From assembly GCF_013327855.1 (NCBI RefSeq), contig NZ_JABUMX010000002.1, positions 558,001 through 622,000 on the forward strand: DNA of 64,000 nt. Reading direction: 5' to 3'. The notes under the pieces were generated by a model. That model made no database searches. It worked only from the letters and a program-made list of their open reading frames with translations, and had not been told where the DNA came from. Made by a program: the position numbers and the translations under genes. Positions 36,820-45,796 of this stretch are shown piece after piece. Numbering within the stretch: the first letter of the stretch is position 1; every line of letters begins with the position of its first letter. The DNA comes from Phyllobacterium pellucidum. GTDB taxonomy: Bacteria > Pseudomonadota > Alphaproteobacteria > Rhizobiales > Rhizobiaceae.

Positions 36820-37707
36820 TCAGACGCCGTCTTTGCCACCAGTAATAGCCGCTGCGGCCTTGGAAAGCCACGATCCAGCGCTTTCACGCGGCTGCAATCC
36901 ACCGCTTTGCAAGAGCTTGTAGCTGTCCTTGTACCACTGGCTGTCCGGATAGTTCTGGCCGAGCACAGCGGCCGCCGCCTGCGCTTCGTTGGTTACGCCC
37001 AAGGCATAATAAGCCTCGGTTAGCCGCGCCAAAGCTTCTTCAACGTGGCGGGTGTTCGAATATTGCTCGACAACGCCGCGGAAGCGCTTGATGGCGGCGA
37101 CATAATCCTTCCGCTCCAGATAGTAGCGGCCCACCTGCATTTCCTTGCCGGCGAGCTGGTCGCGGCCGAAGCGTATCTTCGCACGCGAGTCTTCAACATA
37201 TTCGGAATCCGGGAAACGCTCGACCACCTCGTTGAAGGCGGCGATCGAACGGCGCGTCATGCTCTGTTCGCGCGTCACGTCCGGGATCTGGCGATAGTAG
37301 GCAAGGCCGGTGATGTAATAGGCGTAAGCCGCTTCCGGCTGGTTCGGATAGAGCGCGATGTAGCGCTTGGTCATGTTGACCGCTTCGTCATACTTGCCGG
37401 CGCGGTAATTGGCGAAGGCGCCCATGACCAGCGACTTGCGCGCAAATTCCGAATAGGGATGCTGGCGGTCGACCGCGTCGAACTTCTTGGCGGCCTCGTC
37501 GAGACGGCCAGAATTCAGATTGGCGAGCGCCTGATTGTAAAGAACGTCGGCGGGCTCGATCGTGTCGACATAGGCGTTGAGATCGATATCGTCATCCTTG
37601 GATGCACAACCTGTAATTGCCAATGCGCCGGCGATCGGAACAAGGAGAAGGGTCAGTCTGGCCTTGCCGCCAAACCGCTTATTCATCGACATTCTGCAGT
37701 TCGCCAT
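36820..37707 (-). CDS. bamD: Outer membrane assembly lipoprotein BamD
   Basis: Essential BAM-complex lipoprotein that helps fold outer-membrane beta barrels. The 295-aa protein has an N-terminal lipobox ITGCAS, with the Cys as the lipid site near residue 34. TPR repeats follow: [40 protein letters not shown] and [17 protein letters not shown]. The ATG at 37707 is chosen for GGAGAG immediately before it. It is the first gene of the bamD-recN-ligA row. In other rhizobia it usually follows lpxC, but here a four-gene block intervenes. Confidence 0.95.
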   Translation of the reverse strand: MANCRMSMNKRFGGKARLTLLLVPIAGALAITGCASKDDDIDLNAYVDTIEPADVLYNQALANLNSGRLDEAAKKFDAVDRQHPYSEFARKSLVMGAFANYRAGKYDEAVNMTKRYIALYPNQPEAAYAYYITGLAYYRQIPDVTREQSMTRRSIAAFNEVVERFPDSEYVEDSRAKIRFGRDQLAGKEMQVGRYYLERKDYVAAIKRFRGVVEQYSNTRHVEEALARLTEAYYALGVTNEAQAAAAVLGQNYPDSQWYKDSYKLLQSGGLQPRESAGSWLSKAAAAITGGKDGV

Positions 37708-38061
37708 GCTCTCTCCGGCCCCACACATAATTCAAGAGCATCACTCGCAAACCTGTTGGCCACGCTTGCGACTCATGCTCAAACAAAGTCAATCTTACCG
37801 TCGGTTGGGCGTTCATAAACCACAAGCCGAAAGAATCAGCAATCTTATTGCCATCCAATCGTCCAATTTTGTGGCGGAGCTCAAAAAGGTGGCGGAATAA
37901 GCAGGAAAGATTACTTCGAAACCGGATAATATGCTTCAAATCATAAGGTTGAGGCAGTTGTTGAATGCAGGTTCCGCAAAGCCTTGAAGCTCGGTAATTT
38001 CACCGCTCCGCCATCTTATGAATGCCTAAGGCGATTCTGCAGGCGCTTTTGGCCCACGTAC
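37708..38061. other. 354-base gap upstream of bamD
   Basis: Intergenic region between bamD and the MFS gene (which ends at 38062). It is AT-richer than its surroundings and must hold the bamD promoter. I see no RNA gene, convincing small protein or strong repeat in it. Confidence 0.5.
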
Positions 38062-39297
38062 TCACGATCTTGGGCTGTCCGGCGCAATGGAGGTTCTTGT
38101 GGCAAGAAACAAGAGAAGCGCCAGCACCGCGACGCCGCCATGCACCCAATAGGCCAGGGCGTAACCGCCGATTTGAGTGAGCCAGCCGGCGACCGCATTG
38201 CTGAGTGAAGCGCCGATGCCCTGCACTGTCATGACTGCGGCAAGGCCGACATTGAAGCGTCCGGTTCCCGACAGAATCCGTTCCGCCGCGATCGGCGTCG
38301 CAATGCCGATCAGACCTGCGCCAACGCCGTCAAGGATCTGGACAGGGAAGATCGATACAAAACTTGTCAGCGTTCCGGCAATCGCGCCCCGTATGGGCAA
38401 CGCAGCAAGCGCGATAATGAACACGGAGGCGAGGCCAAAGCGCCTGATCAACATTGGCGCGGCGAGCGCGGCAACGATCATCGCCAGCTGCGCGACCCCT
38501 ATCGTAATCGCCGTCGTCCGAAACGGCGTCCCAAGCTGGACCGAAAAATTCTGCGCTACTAACCGGGTGATGGGTGCATTGCCAAAATGAAAGATCAGCA
38601 GCGTCACGGCAAGAAAGATCAAGCCCTTATTGTCGAAGAGCACGGCAAAGCCGGACGGGCCGTTGTCATTATCGCGTTCAGGAACAAGGCCGCGCGCGAC
38701 GTCATTGTCGATTTCATCCGGGTCGATTGCCAGTACGGCAACGATGCTGGCGACGGCGGTGATCAGCATGAGAACGACCACGCCAATTTCGCCGAACATA
38801 AGGATGGCCCCGAATGTTCCGGCCATGGAAACGACATTTCCGGCGTGGTTCCAGAATTCGTTGCTGGCCACCTGTCCTGGAAACTTCTTCTCGCCCACGA
38901 GGCCAAGCGTGAGGCCCATGAGCGCCGGGCCGATAATCGCGCCGACAATAGCGGTCGCAGACTGGCCACCGAACACCGACAGGTTATCGGGGCTGACAAG
39001 TGTCCAAAGCGCGCCGGCATTGACCAGCACGACAGGCACAATGATCAGCAGTCGCTTATGCCGCGACGCGTCCACCATGGCTCCAAACAAGGGCGTCGCG
39101 ACCATTCCGAGTATGCCGCCAATCATCGCTATGAAGCCGAGCGTTACCGGCGTCCATCCGCGCGTTGCCGGAAACCCGTCAAGAAACGGACCAAGCCCAT
39201 CGCGCGCATCGGCCAAGAAGAAGTTCAGCATGGCAAGTGCAATGAGCGAACGGCTGGCTAGCGATGTCTTCAGTTCCGAATTCACGACCGGCTCCAC
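38062..39297 (-). CDS. MFS transporter
   Basis: A 411-aa 12-helix transporter. NFFLADARDGLGPFLDGFPA and GFIAMIGGILGMVATPLFGAMVDASRHKRL mark the N-terminal half; GFAVLFDNKGLIFLAVTLLIFHF begins the second. An unassigned MFS of the drug/metabolite class. It lies next to the tautomerase/DUF4865 genes but is 82 bases away and may be a separate unit. It occupies the spot between bamD and lpxC and may belong to the inserted block. Confidence 0.88.
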   Translation of the reverse strand: MEPVVNSELKTSLASRSLIALAMLNFFLADARDGLGPFLDGFPATRGWTPVTLGFIAMIGGILGMVATPLFGAMVDASRHKRLLIIVPVVLVNAGALWTLVSPDNLSVFGGQSATAIVGAIIGPALMGLTLGLVGEKKFPGQVASNEFWNHAGNVVSMAGTFGAILMFGEIGVVVLMLITAVASIVAVLAIDPDEIDNDVARGLVPERDNDNGPSGFAVLFDNKGLIFLAVTLLIFHFGNAPITRLVAQNFSVQLGTPFRTTAITIGVAQLAMIVAALAAPMLIRRFGLASVFIIALAALPIRGAIAGTLTSFVSIFPVQILDGVGAGLIGIATPIAAERILSGTGRFNVGLAAVMTVQGIGASLSNAVAGWLTQIGGYALAYWVHGGVAVLALLLFLATRTSIAPDSPRS

Positions 39298-39379
39298 GAG
39301 GTCGGTCGCGCTGGACCTGCGGATGCCGACAGCGTTACTCGTTGCATGGACATACGGCCGTTAAAAGCCCTACTAAAGT

Positions 39380-39943
39380 CTAATCGGATTGTGCCCCTTC
39401 CGGAAAGGAAACGTGCCCGACATCGAACCCCTCACCTGGTCTGCCTGAATTTCTCTCGCCCCATAGCTGAAAGCGCACGCGCGTCCAGGTCGTCGGCTCG
39501 AAAGCAGAAATCGACGCCAACGCGCCGTTCTGCTCGACATCCTCGAACACTTCGGCGCTCTCGCGCCTGCGCAAATCCGCAAGCGGTGCATAGGCCGGCG
39601 TTTCGCGAAGTTGGCGCGTTGCTGCGACTGCTTCCCGGACGTTCCGCGCGATCTGCGCCTCCCAGACGAACCAGGTCCGGACTGCGGGCCAGCCGAACGA
39701 CTGTGTCAGGTTGGCGAAACCATCTCCGCAGATAAAGTCCATCATGCCGGATTCATCGTCCCAGACGTAGAAGGGCGCGTAGAGATTTTCGGTACTTCTG
39801 CTGCCTTTACGCGCTGTCAGGTAAGCTTTGAACTTAAGGCCGGGCAGGTTATCGAGAAGCGGCCCCTTTTCGGCGATCCGTCTGTCGATGATCGACATGT
39901 CGTAGTCGGCGGGCAGCGTGAAGCTATATTGCATGGCGATCAT
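39380..39943 (-). CDS. DUF4865 family protein
   Basis: A 187-aa protein of unknown function. MIAMQYSFTLPADYDMSIIDRR opens it, then FKAYLTARKG and ENLYAPFYVWDDESGMMDFICGDGF are conserved-looking. The ATG at 39943 has GAGGAGG upstream and overlaps the tautomerase stop (ATGA), so the two are coupled. I recognise the DUF4865 motif but know no activity. The neighbours suggest a small-molecule enzyme function. Confidence 0.85.
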   Translation of the reverse strand: MIAMQYSFTLPADYDMSIIDRRIAEKGPLLDNLPGLKFKAYLTARKGSRSTENLYAPFYVWDDESGMMDFICGDGFANLTQSFGWPAVRTWFVWEAQIARNVREAVAATRQLRETPAYAPLADLRRRESAEVFEDVEQNGALASISAFEPTTWTRVRFQLWGERNSGRPGEGFDVGHVSFPEGAQSD

Positions 39944-40350
39944 GTCCGGGCCTCCTCGACGGCAGCGCCATCCAGCATCTGGGTTTCGCCATTGCTGAAC
40001 GACCACTCGTCCCGGCTCGATGTGCTGACGATGATCATGACGTCCTCGGGTCTTACCCCCGGGGACTCTGCAAGCAATGCCACGAGCCGCTTGTAGAACG
40101 CTCTCTTGGTCGCCGTGTCCCGTGGCTTGCCGGTAGTGATGGTAAAGACGACAAAATCGTCGGAGCGCGGCCCGCCGAAATAGGTGCGATCGAATATGAG
40201 TTCGCCGGGGCGCAACTGGTGGATCGCCTGGAACCGATCTGCCGCCGGCACGTCGAATGTTTCCACCATTGCCTGATGCAGGCTGTCGGAAAGCCCCTTC
40301 AAATACTCCGGCGACTTTCCCCCTAGTAGTGTGATCCGAGTGAATGGCAT
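39940..40350 (-). CDS. Tautomerase-family protein
   Basis: A 136-aa protein related to the 4-oxalocrotonate tautomerase/MIF fold, with the catalytic N-terminal proline after Met removal: MPFTRITLLGGKSPEYLKGLS. The N-terminal part and FVVFTITTGKP resemble the family, and the length is double the classic 60-70-residue subunit. It overlaps the DUF4865 gene and faces away from a LysR regulator. The substrate is unknown. Confidence 0.85.
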   Translation of the reverse strand: MPFTRITLLGGKSPEYLKGLSDSLHQAMVETFDVPAADRFQAIHQLRPGELIFDRTYFGGPRSDDFVVFTITTGKPRDTATKRAFYKRLVALLAESPGVRPEDVMIIVSTSSRDEWSFSNGETQMLDGAAVEEART

Positions 40351-40413
40351 CGTTATCGTCCTTTGATTCTTGCGCAACTTTGCTTGACGCAGCGACTATA
40401 CGCGCTCATCATA

Positions 40414-40461
40414 ATCCTTAAAATTGGAATAATGTGGACAATTCATCCTAAAATATAGGAT
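40414..40461. promoter_or_regulatory. Two related LysR-type binding sites
   Basis: ATCCTA-AAATA-TAGGAT (40445-40461) is a perfect palindrome and ATCCTTAAAATTGGAAT (40414-40430) is a degenerate copy. Their starts are 31 bases apart, close to three helical turns. They are in the gap between the tautomerase and LysR genes, as expected for a LysR recognition site and activation site. Confidence 0.55.
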
Positions 40462-40468
40462 AGTTAAA

Positions 40469-41362
40469 ATGCGGCAGATCACACTGGATCTCGAGGTGCT
40501 GAGGACATTCGTCGCTGGCGTCGAGCTTGGCAGCTTCGCAAAGGCTGCTGAGAAGCTTGGGCGGTCGACCTCTGCGGTCAGTTCGCAATTGAGAAAATTG
40601 GAGCAGCAGGCCGGCACGGATATCTTCGTCAAGCAAGGTCGCGGTCTTGCGTTGACGGATGCCGGAGAAACCATGCTGGCTTATGCGCGCCGCCTGCTCG
40701 ATCTCAATGACGAGGCTATTGTAGCGATCCACGGCAGCGAACTCGAAGGCTGGGTGCGGCTTGGCCTGCAGGAGGATTTCGGCGAGACCATTTTGCCACA
40801 GGTACTGGGCCAGTTTGCACGCGCCCATCCAAAGGTCCGCATCGAAGCCCGTGTTGCGCGCAACGCCGAATTGATCGATCGGGTCACCTCCGGGAAGCTC
40901 GACCTCGCGCTCGCCTGGAGCGACGGGGCGGTTACGCCCTATTGCGAGCGCATTGCCGAGGTGCCGATGTGCTGGGTAGGTCCGGCCAACGCGTCAATTG
41001 AACAGTTGGCGGTTGCTGACGATCCTCTGCCCTTGGCATGCCTCGAAGCGCCTTGCCTGCTGCGCACTGCCGCCACCAACGCCCTTGATCATGCCGGCAT
41101 CGCCTGGCGCCTCGCCTTTACCAGCCCCAGCCTTGCCGGCCTGTGGGCCGCAACGGCGGCAGGACTGGGCGTAACTGTTCGAACACCGGTTGGACTGCCC
41201 GCCAGCGTCCAGCCTCTGGCGCCGGCCGAAAGCGGCCTTCCCGGGCTTCCGTCGCTCAGTCTCCTCCTGCATCGCTCGCAAGCACATGCCGAACCGGCAA
41301 CCCTTCGCCTCGCCGCCATCATGACCGAGGCAGTACGCAGCGCTGTTGCTGTCGACCCGTAG
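40469..41362 (+). CDS. LysR-family transcriptional regulator
   Basis: A 297-aa regulator. The winged HTH is at about residues 3-60: LDLEVLRTFVAGVELGSFAKAAEKLGRSTSAVSSQLRKLE. A periplasmic-binding-like effector domain follows. It is divergent from the tautomerase-DUF4865 pair, and two related sites lie in the gap, so it most probably regulates them. The inducer is unknown. Confidence 0.93.
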   Translation: MRQITLDLEVLRTFVAGVELGSFAKAAEKLGRSTSAVSSQLRKLEQQAGTDIFVKQGRGLALTDAGETMLAYARRLLDLNDEAIVAIHGSELEGWVRLGLQEDFGETILPQVLGQFARAHPKVRIEARVARNAELIDRVTSGKLDLALAWSDGAVTPYCERIAEVPMCWVGPANASIEQLAVADDPLPLACLEAPCLLRTAATNALDHAGIAWRLAFTSPSLAGLWAATAAGLGVTVRTPVGLPASVQPLAPAESGLPGLPSLSLLLHRSQAHAEPATLRLAAIMTEAVRSAVAVDP

Positions 41363-41498
41363 GAGCAGACCCCAGGGTAAGAATAGCGTTCCAGCGGCCG
41401 TGCTAGTGTTAGTCTGCCATCCGGCGACCGAATCCGATGAGCAATAGAAACGCTGTTTCTACGTGGCGACGCCGGCGCAGCCGGTTTCAATCATCGGA

Positions 41499-42440
41499 CT
41501 ACAGGACCCAGGGCGCGAATACCGGCGCGTTGACCGCGACAAGCGTCGCCCCGCGCGATTGGCTGCGCTTTCCGGCCATTTCCACGATCTCGAAAGCCGA
41601 ATGATCCGACAGAAGCCCGCGCAGCATAGCCGCATTGAGCCGGTGCCCGCCCCGATAGGAACGGAAACAACCGATAAACGGCGCACCCGCAAGCGCAAGG
41701 TCGCCGATGGCATCGAGCGTCTTGTGACGCACGAATTCATCCTTGTAGCGCAGTCCGCCCGGATTGATCACCGAATTGTCGTCGCCGATGACGAGCGAGT
41801 TGTCGAGCGAGGAACCGAGCGCCAGCCCGGCGGCCCAGAGCTTTTCGACATCGCGCATGAACCCGAAGGTGCGCGCCCGTGCGATCTCCTTGCGGAAGGT
41901 CCTCTCGTCCATATCGGCGGCAAATTTCTGGCGGCCGATAACCGGCGTCTCGAAATCGATCTCAACCTCGTAGCGCGTGCCGTCATGGGGCCGAAACTCG
42001 GCCCAGGAAGCGCCCGACTCGATCCGCGTCGGCTTGAGAATGCGGATGAAACGGCGCTTGGCCGCCTGGCGCACAAATCCGGCCTCTTCGAAGGCATCGA
42101 GAAAGGCGAGCGACGTTCCGTCGAGGATCGGCACTTCCGGCCCATCGATTTCGATTGTCATGTTGTCGATGCCCGCGCCGGCGATTGCAGCCATGACATG
42201 CTCGACAGTGCTGATGGTGAGACCGGCGCCATTCGTCAGTGTCGTCGAAAGATCGGTCGTCCCGACTTGCGACACCAGCGCCTTGATCGGGTGTGTATCG
42301 CCCTTGCCGTCCCCCCGGTGGAACACGATGCCGGTATCTGGATCGGCGGGCAGGAAGGTTAGGCTGACGGGGGCGCCGCTATGAACGCCCGCTCCGGAAA
42401 GCGTGATGCGTCCTGCAATCGTCGTCTGGAAATCGCGCAT
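41499..42440 (-). CDS. lpxC: UDP-3-O-acyl-N-acetylglucosamine deacetylase
   Basis: Committed step of lipid A synthesis. It has 313 aa. Zinc ligands are the His in STVEHVMAAIAGAGIDN (about residue 80) and in HKTLDAIGDLALAG (about 240), with the catalytic Glu before the first. The C-terminal His in DHSAFEIVEMAG is the general base. The ATG at 42440 has AAGGGG before it; the frame is open further to 42524 but that start is not supported. It follows ftsZ, with a hairpin between them, as in other rhizobia. Confidence 0.96.
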   Translation of the reverse strand: MRDFQTTIAGRITLSGAGVHSGAPVSLTFLPADPDTGIVFHRGDGKGDTHPIKALVSQVGTTDLSTTLTNGAGLTISTVEHVMAAIAGAGIDNMTIEIDGPEVPILDGTSLAFLDAFEEAGFVRQAAKRRFIRILKPTRIESGASWAEFRPHDGTRYEVEIDFETPVIGRQKFAADMDERTFRKEIARARTFGFMRDVEKLWAAGLALGSSLDNSLVIGDDNSVINPGGLRYKDEFVRHKTLDAIGDLALAGAPFIGCFRSYRGGHRLNAAMLRGLLSDHSAFEIVEMAGKRSQSRGATLVAVNAPVFAPWVL

Positions 42441-42575
42441 TGAACCCCTTGCCTGTGAACTTGCCGGATCGATATCCGGTCTGGACTTCTGATTGACGCG
42501 CGGCGTTGCCGCGGAATCAACCACCCTGTCATATTGCAGCGCAAGATACAGATGGCGCCTTGCGAAGCAAAATCA

Positions 42576-42603
42576 CGGTTTCGGGACATTTGTAACGAAA
42601 CCG
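42576..42603. repeat. Inverted repeat upstream of lpxC
   Basis: CGGTTTCG (42576-42583) and CGAAACCG (42596-42603) are exact complements around 12 bases, 136 bases before the lpxC start. It could be an operator or an RNA stem; neither is established. Confidence 0.35.
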
Positions 42604-42654
42604 CCATGCGTGCAGCTAAGTCGTTTTCATGCCAATTCAATGGTTTTAAAGAGA

Positions 42655-42683
42655 AATTCCGCCACGGTTTGAGTGGCGGAATT
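42655..42683 (-). terminator. Terminator of the ftsZ transcript
   Basis: AATTCCGCCAC (42655-42665) and GTGGCGGAATT (42673-42683) form an 11-bp perfect stem with a 7-base loop. The minus strand then runs TTTCTCTTTAAAACC. It sits 28 bases after the ftsZ stop, so it closes the dcw transcript before lpxC. Confidence 0.7.
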
Positions 42684-42710
42684 CATATTCGTTAATAATC
42701 CGTGATCAGA

Positions 42711-44405
42711 TCAGTTGGCCTGCCGGCGCAGGAAGGCCGGGATTTCCAACTGGTCGTCTTCGGAAGCCTGACGCGACTGCGGCTGGACGCGGCCCTGATC
42801 GTCGAGCTGTCCGCGGCGTGGCGCGTAGATCGACGCATCCTGCGACAGCGGGCGGCGCGGCTCGGCCGGGCGCATTGCCGGTTCGCGCGGCTGTGCCGGC
42901 TCGAGGCGTGCGGTCTCGTCTTCGCGGCGGGTCAGGCCAGCGGTCAGGCGCTTGAGAAGACCCATCGGTCCGCGGTCTTCCTGCGGCTCGTAAGCGGCCT
43001 GCTCGCGGCCATGATCGCGCGACGCCATATCCCGTGCGCTGAGTTCAGCCTGAACGACAGGCGGGAAATCGGCGACGTTGGGCATGCGTGGCGCAGCAGG
43101 CTGCAAGGGCGCGGCCTGCATTTGCGGCTGCGGTGCCGGCTGATGCACGGGTTGAACCGGTGCGGCAGCGATCGGTGCATCGAAGACTTCCGGTGCAGGA
43201 GCCTGGAAGATCCGGCTTTGCGGACGGAACTCCTGCTCGATTGGCTGCGGTGCGCGCTGCGGAACGTCGTGTTCGGCGGCGCGGATCACATCGGCGACCG
43301 GATCGGCGGTGCGGGCGGCCGGCTGCTGGACAACCGGACGGGTCACGGTCTCGACCCTTGCCGCCGGCTGCGGCGCGGGCTTCGCCACAGGCTTCATGGG
43401 CTGGCGAAATTCGATCGGCGCAGGCGCCGATTCCCCGACCTGCTTGTCGATGCCGGTAGCGACGACCGAAACGCGGATGATGCCTTCGAGGCTTTCATCG
43501 AACGTGGCGCCGAGGATGATGTTGGCATCCTGGTCGACTTCTTCGCGGATACGCGTTGCCGCCTCGTCCACCTCGAACAGCGTCATGTCACGGCCGCCGG
43601 TGATCGAGATCAGGAGGCCCTTGGCGCCGCGCATCGAGGTTTCGTCGAGGAGCGGGTTGGCGATCGCAGCCTCCGCGGCGGCCATTGCGCGGCCATCGCC
43701 CGAAGCTTCGCCGGTGCCCATCATTGCCTTGCCCATCTCACGCATCACCGAGCGAACGTCGGCGAAATCGAGATTGATGAGGCCTTCCTTGACCATGAGG
43801 TCGGTAATGCAGGCAACGCCCGAATAGAGGACCTGATCGGCCATCGCGAAAGCGTCGGCAAAGGTCGTCTTGTCATTGGCGATGCGGAAGAGGTTCTGGT
43901 TCGGAATGACGATGAGCGTATCGACATTCTTCTGCAGGTCGGCAATGCCCATGTCGGCGGTGCGCATGCGGCGCTGACCTTCGAAATGGAACGGCTTGGT
44001 GACGACGCCGACGGTGAGGATGCCTTTTTCGCGCGCCGCACGGGCAACGACCGGTGCAGCGCCCGTACCCGTACCGCCGCCCATACCGGCGGTGACGAAG
44101 CACATATGTGTGCCCGACAGATGATCAATGATCTCGTCGATGCACTCTTCGGCGGCTGCGCGGCCGACTTCCGGCTGCGATCCAGCGCCGAGGCCTTCGG
44201 TAACGGCAGCGCCCAGCTGAATGAGGCGTTCCGCCTTCGATTGCGACAGCGCCTGTGCGTCGGTATTGGCCACAACAAACTCAACACCGCGCAAGCCGGC
44301 ATTGATCATGTTATTGACCGCGTTGCCACCGCCACCGCCAACACCGAACACGGTGATGCGGGGCTTAAGCTCGGTAATATCCGGCTTTTGCAGATTGATG
44401 CTCAT
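42711..44405 (-). CDS. ftsZ: Cell division protein FtsZ (long-linker type)
   Basis: Tubulin-like GTPase that forms the division ring. The 564-aa length is typical of the rhizobial long form; E. coli FtsZ has 383. The GTPase core (about 12-330) has [14 protein letters not shown], the tubulin signature [11 protein letters not shown], then [15 protein letters not shown] Pro/Gln/Ala/Arg-rich linker of about 220 residues follows, and the C-terminal conserved peptide is [12 protein letters not shown], for FtsA binding. It is the last gene of the dcw operon, 68 bases after ftsA. Confidence 0.98.
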   Translation of the reverse strand: MSINLQKPDITELKPRITVFGVGGGGGNAVNNMINAGLRGVEFVVANTDAQALSQSKAERLIQLGAAVTEGLGAGSQPEVGRAAAEECIDEIIDHLSGTHMCFVTAGMGGGTGTGAAPVVARAAREKGILTVGVVTKPFHFEGQRRMRTADMGIADLQKNVDTLIVIPNQNLFRIANDKTTFADAFAMADQVLYSGVACITDLMVKEGLINLDFADVRSVMREMGKAMMGTGEASGDGRAMAAAEAAIANPLLDETSMRGAKGLLISITGGRDMTLFEVDEAATRIREEVDQDANIILGATFDESLEGIIRVSVVATGIDKQVGESAPAPIEFRQPMKPVAKPAPQPAARVETVTRPVVQQPAARTADPVADVIRAAEHDVPQRAPQPIEQEFRPQSRIFQAPAPEVFDAPIAAAPVQPVHQPAPQPQMQAAPLQPAAPRMPNVADFPPVVQAELSARDMASRDHGREQAAYEPQEDRGPMGLLKRLTAGLTRREDETARLEPAQPREPAMRPAEPRRPLSQDASIYAPRRGQLDDQGRVQPQSRQASEDDQLEIPAFLRRQAN

Positions 44406-44473
44406 GTGTCTCGTTCCTTTTCGTCCTTACCGCCTCGCCGCTGCGGCATTTTCTTTTGGGTTTCCCCGATTGA

Positions 44474-45796
44474 TCAAAAACTCTCTCTCAGCCACTGGCC
44501 GATACGCTGAAAACGCCCACCTGTACCTGTCATCAGCGATGATGAACCGGCCTTTACAGAACGCTCCTCGATGCCTGCTACCTGCGGATAGATCAAAAGA
44601 CCGACCGCTGCGGAGAAGGCCGGACCCTTGGCTGCTTCGGGAAGCCCCGTAACGCCGAGAGGACGACCTATGCGCACATTGCGAGCCAGGATGCGGCGGG
44701 CGACTTCCGGCAGCCCTGCCAACTGACTGGCTCCACCTGTAAGTACGACGCGCTTGCCGACGATCTGCCCATAACCTGACTGATTGAGACGGTCGCGCGC
44801 AAGCTCCAGCGTCTCCTCGACGCGGGCGCGGATGATGCGCGTGAGCACGGCACGCGGATATTGATTGGGGACATCCCGAGCATCGTTGCCGAGCGGCGAC
44901 ACGCTGATGAGATCGCGATCGTCGGCCGCGCTCGGCAGGGCCGAACCATGCATGACCTTCAGCCTTTCGGCATCGTCCATATGCGCGGAGAGGCCGCGTG
45001 CGACGTCCATCGTCACGTGGTTGCCGCCGATGGCGATGGCATCGGCATGAATGAACTTGCCCTCGGAGAAGACGGAGATGGTGGTCGTGCCGCCGCCCAT
45101 GTCGATGCAGGCGGCACCCATCTCGGCTTCGTCGTCGACCAGGGCAGAAAGGCCGCTGGCATAGGGTGTTGCGATCATCGCCTCGACCGAGAGATGGCAG
45201 CGATTGACACAAAGCTCGAGGTTGCGCAGCGGAGCGGCATCAGCCGTCAGCACATGCATATCGACACCGAGCGTATCGCCGATCATGCCGAGCGGATCGC
45301 GAATACCGCGCTCGCCATCGAGACCGTAGGCGACCGGCAGGGAGTGTACGAGATGCCGTTCGGTGGCAAGCGCCTGCTTGGCGCCGGCGGCAAGAACGCG
45401 GCGGATGTCGGCCTGGTCGACTTCATGACCACCAAGATTGATGCTGGCGGAGAACGTCTCGCTCTTGAGCCGGCCCGACGAAATATTGACGATCATCGAG
45501 TCGACCGTGAGGCCTGCCATGCGCTCCGCCGCATCGACGGCAAGGCGGATCGCCTGTTCGGCCGCATCGAGATTGACGATGACACCGGACTTGATGCCAC
45601 GCGACTTCTGGTGACCGATGCCAAGCACTTCAATGCGATGGGTTCGGCCAGGCAGAAGCGCGCTTTCCTCGCGCGGACGCAACCGCGCAATAATGCAGCA
45701 GACCTTGCTCGATCCGATGTCGAGAACCGTCAAGGAGCGCGTCCGCTTGGCGGATGGCGCTCCATTCGAGGTGCTCTTTCCGTTCAGAATACTCAT
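44474..45796 (-). CDS. ftsA: Cell division protein FtsA
   Basis: Actin-like ATPase that anchors FtsZ to the membrane. It has 440 aa. TVLDIGSSKVCCIIARL is phosphate 1; CIDMGGGTTTISVFSEG and VVLTGGASQLAGLPEVARRIL are the further actin-fold motifs. RFQRIGQWLRESF at the end is the amphipathic membrane-targeting helix. The ATG overlaps the ftsQ stop (ATGA). Confidence 0.97.
   Translation of the reverse strand: MSILNGKSTSNGAPSAKRTRSLTVLDIGSSKVCCIIARLRPREESALLPGRTHRIEVLGIGHQKSRGIKSGVIVNLDAAEQAIRLAVDAAERMAGLTVDSMIVNISSGRLKSETFSASINLGGHEVDQADIRRVLAAGAKQALATERHLVHSLPVAYGLDGERGIRDPLGMIGDTLGVDMHVLTADAAPLRNLELCVNRCHLSVEAMIATPYASGLSALVDDEAEMGAACIDMGGGTTTISVFSEGKFIHADAIAIGGNHVTMDVARGLSAHMDDAERLKVMHGSALPSAADDRDLISVSPLGNDARDVPNQYPRAVLTRIIRARVEETLELARDRLNQSGYGQIVGKRVVLTGGASQLAGLPEVARRILARNVRIGRPLGVTGLPEAAKGPAFSAAVGLLIYPQVAGIEERSVKAGSSSLMTGTGGRFQRIGQWLRESF

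Noticed and set aside
42702-44510. 602-aa open frame on the plus strand opposite ftsZ
   Set aside because: Antisense shadow of ftsZ; composition is Arg/Ala/Gly-rich as expected from GC-rich codons read backwards, and no domain is seen.
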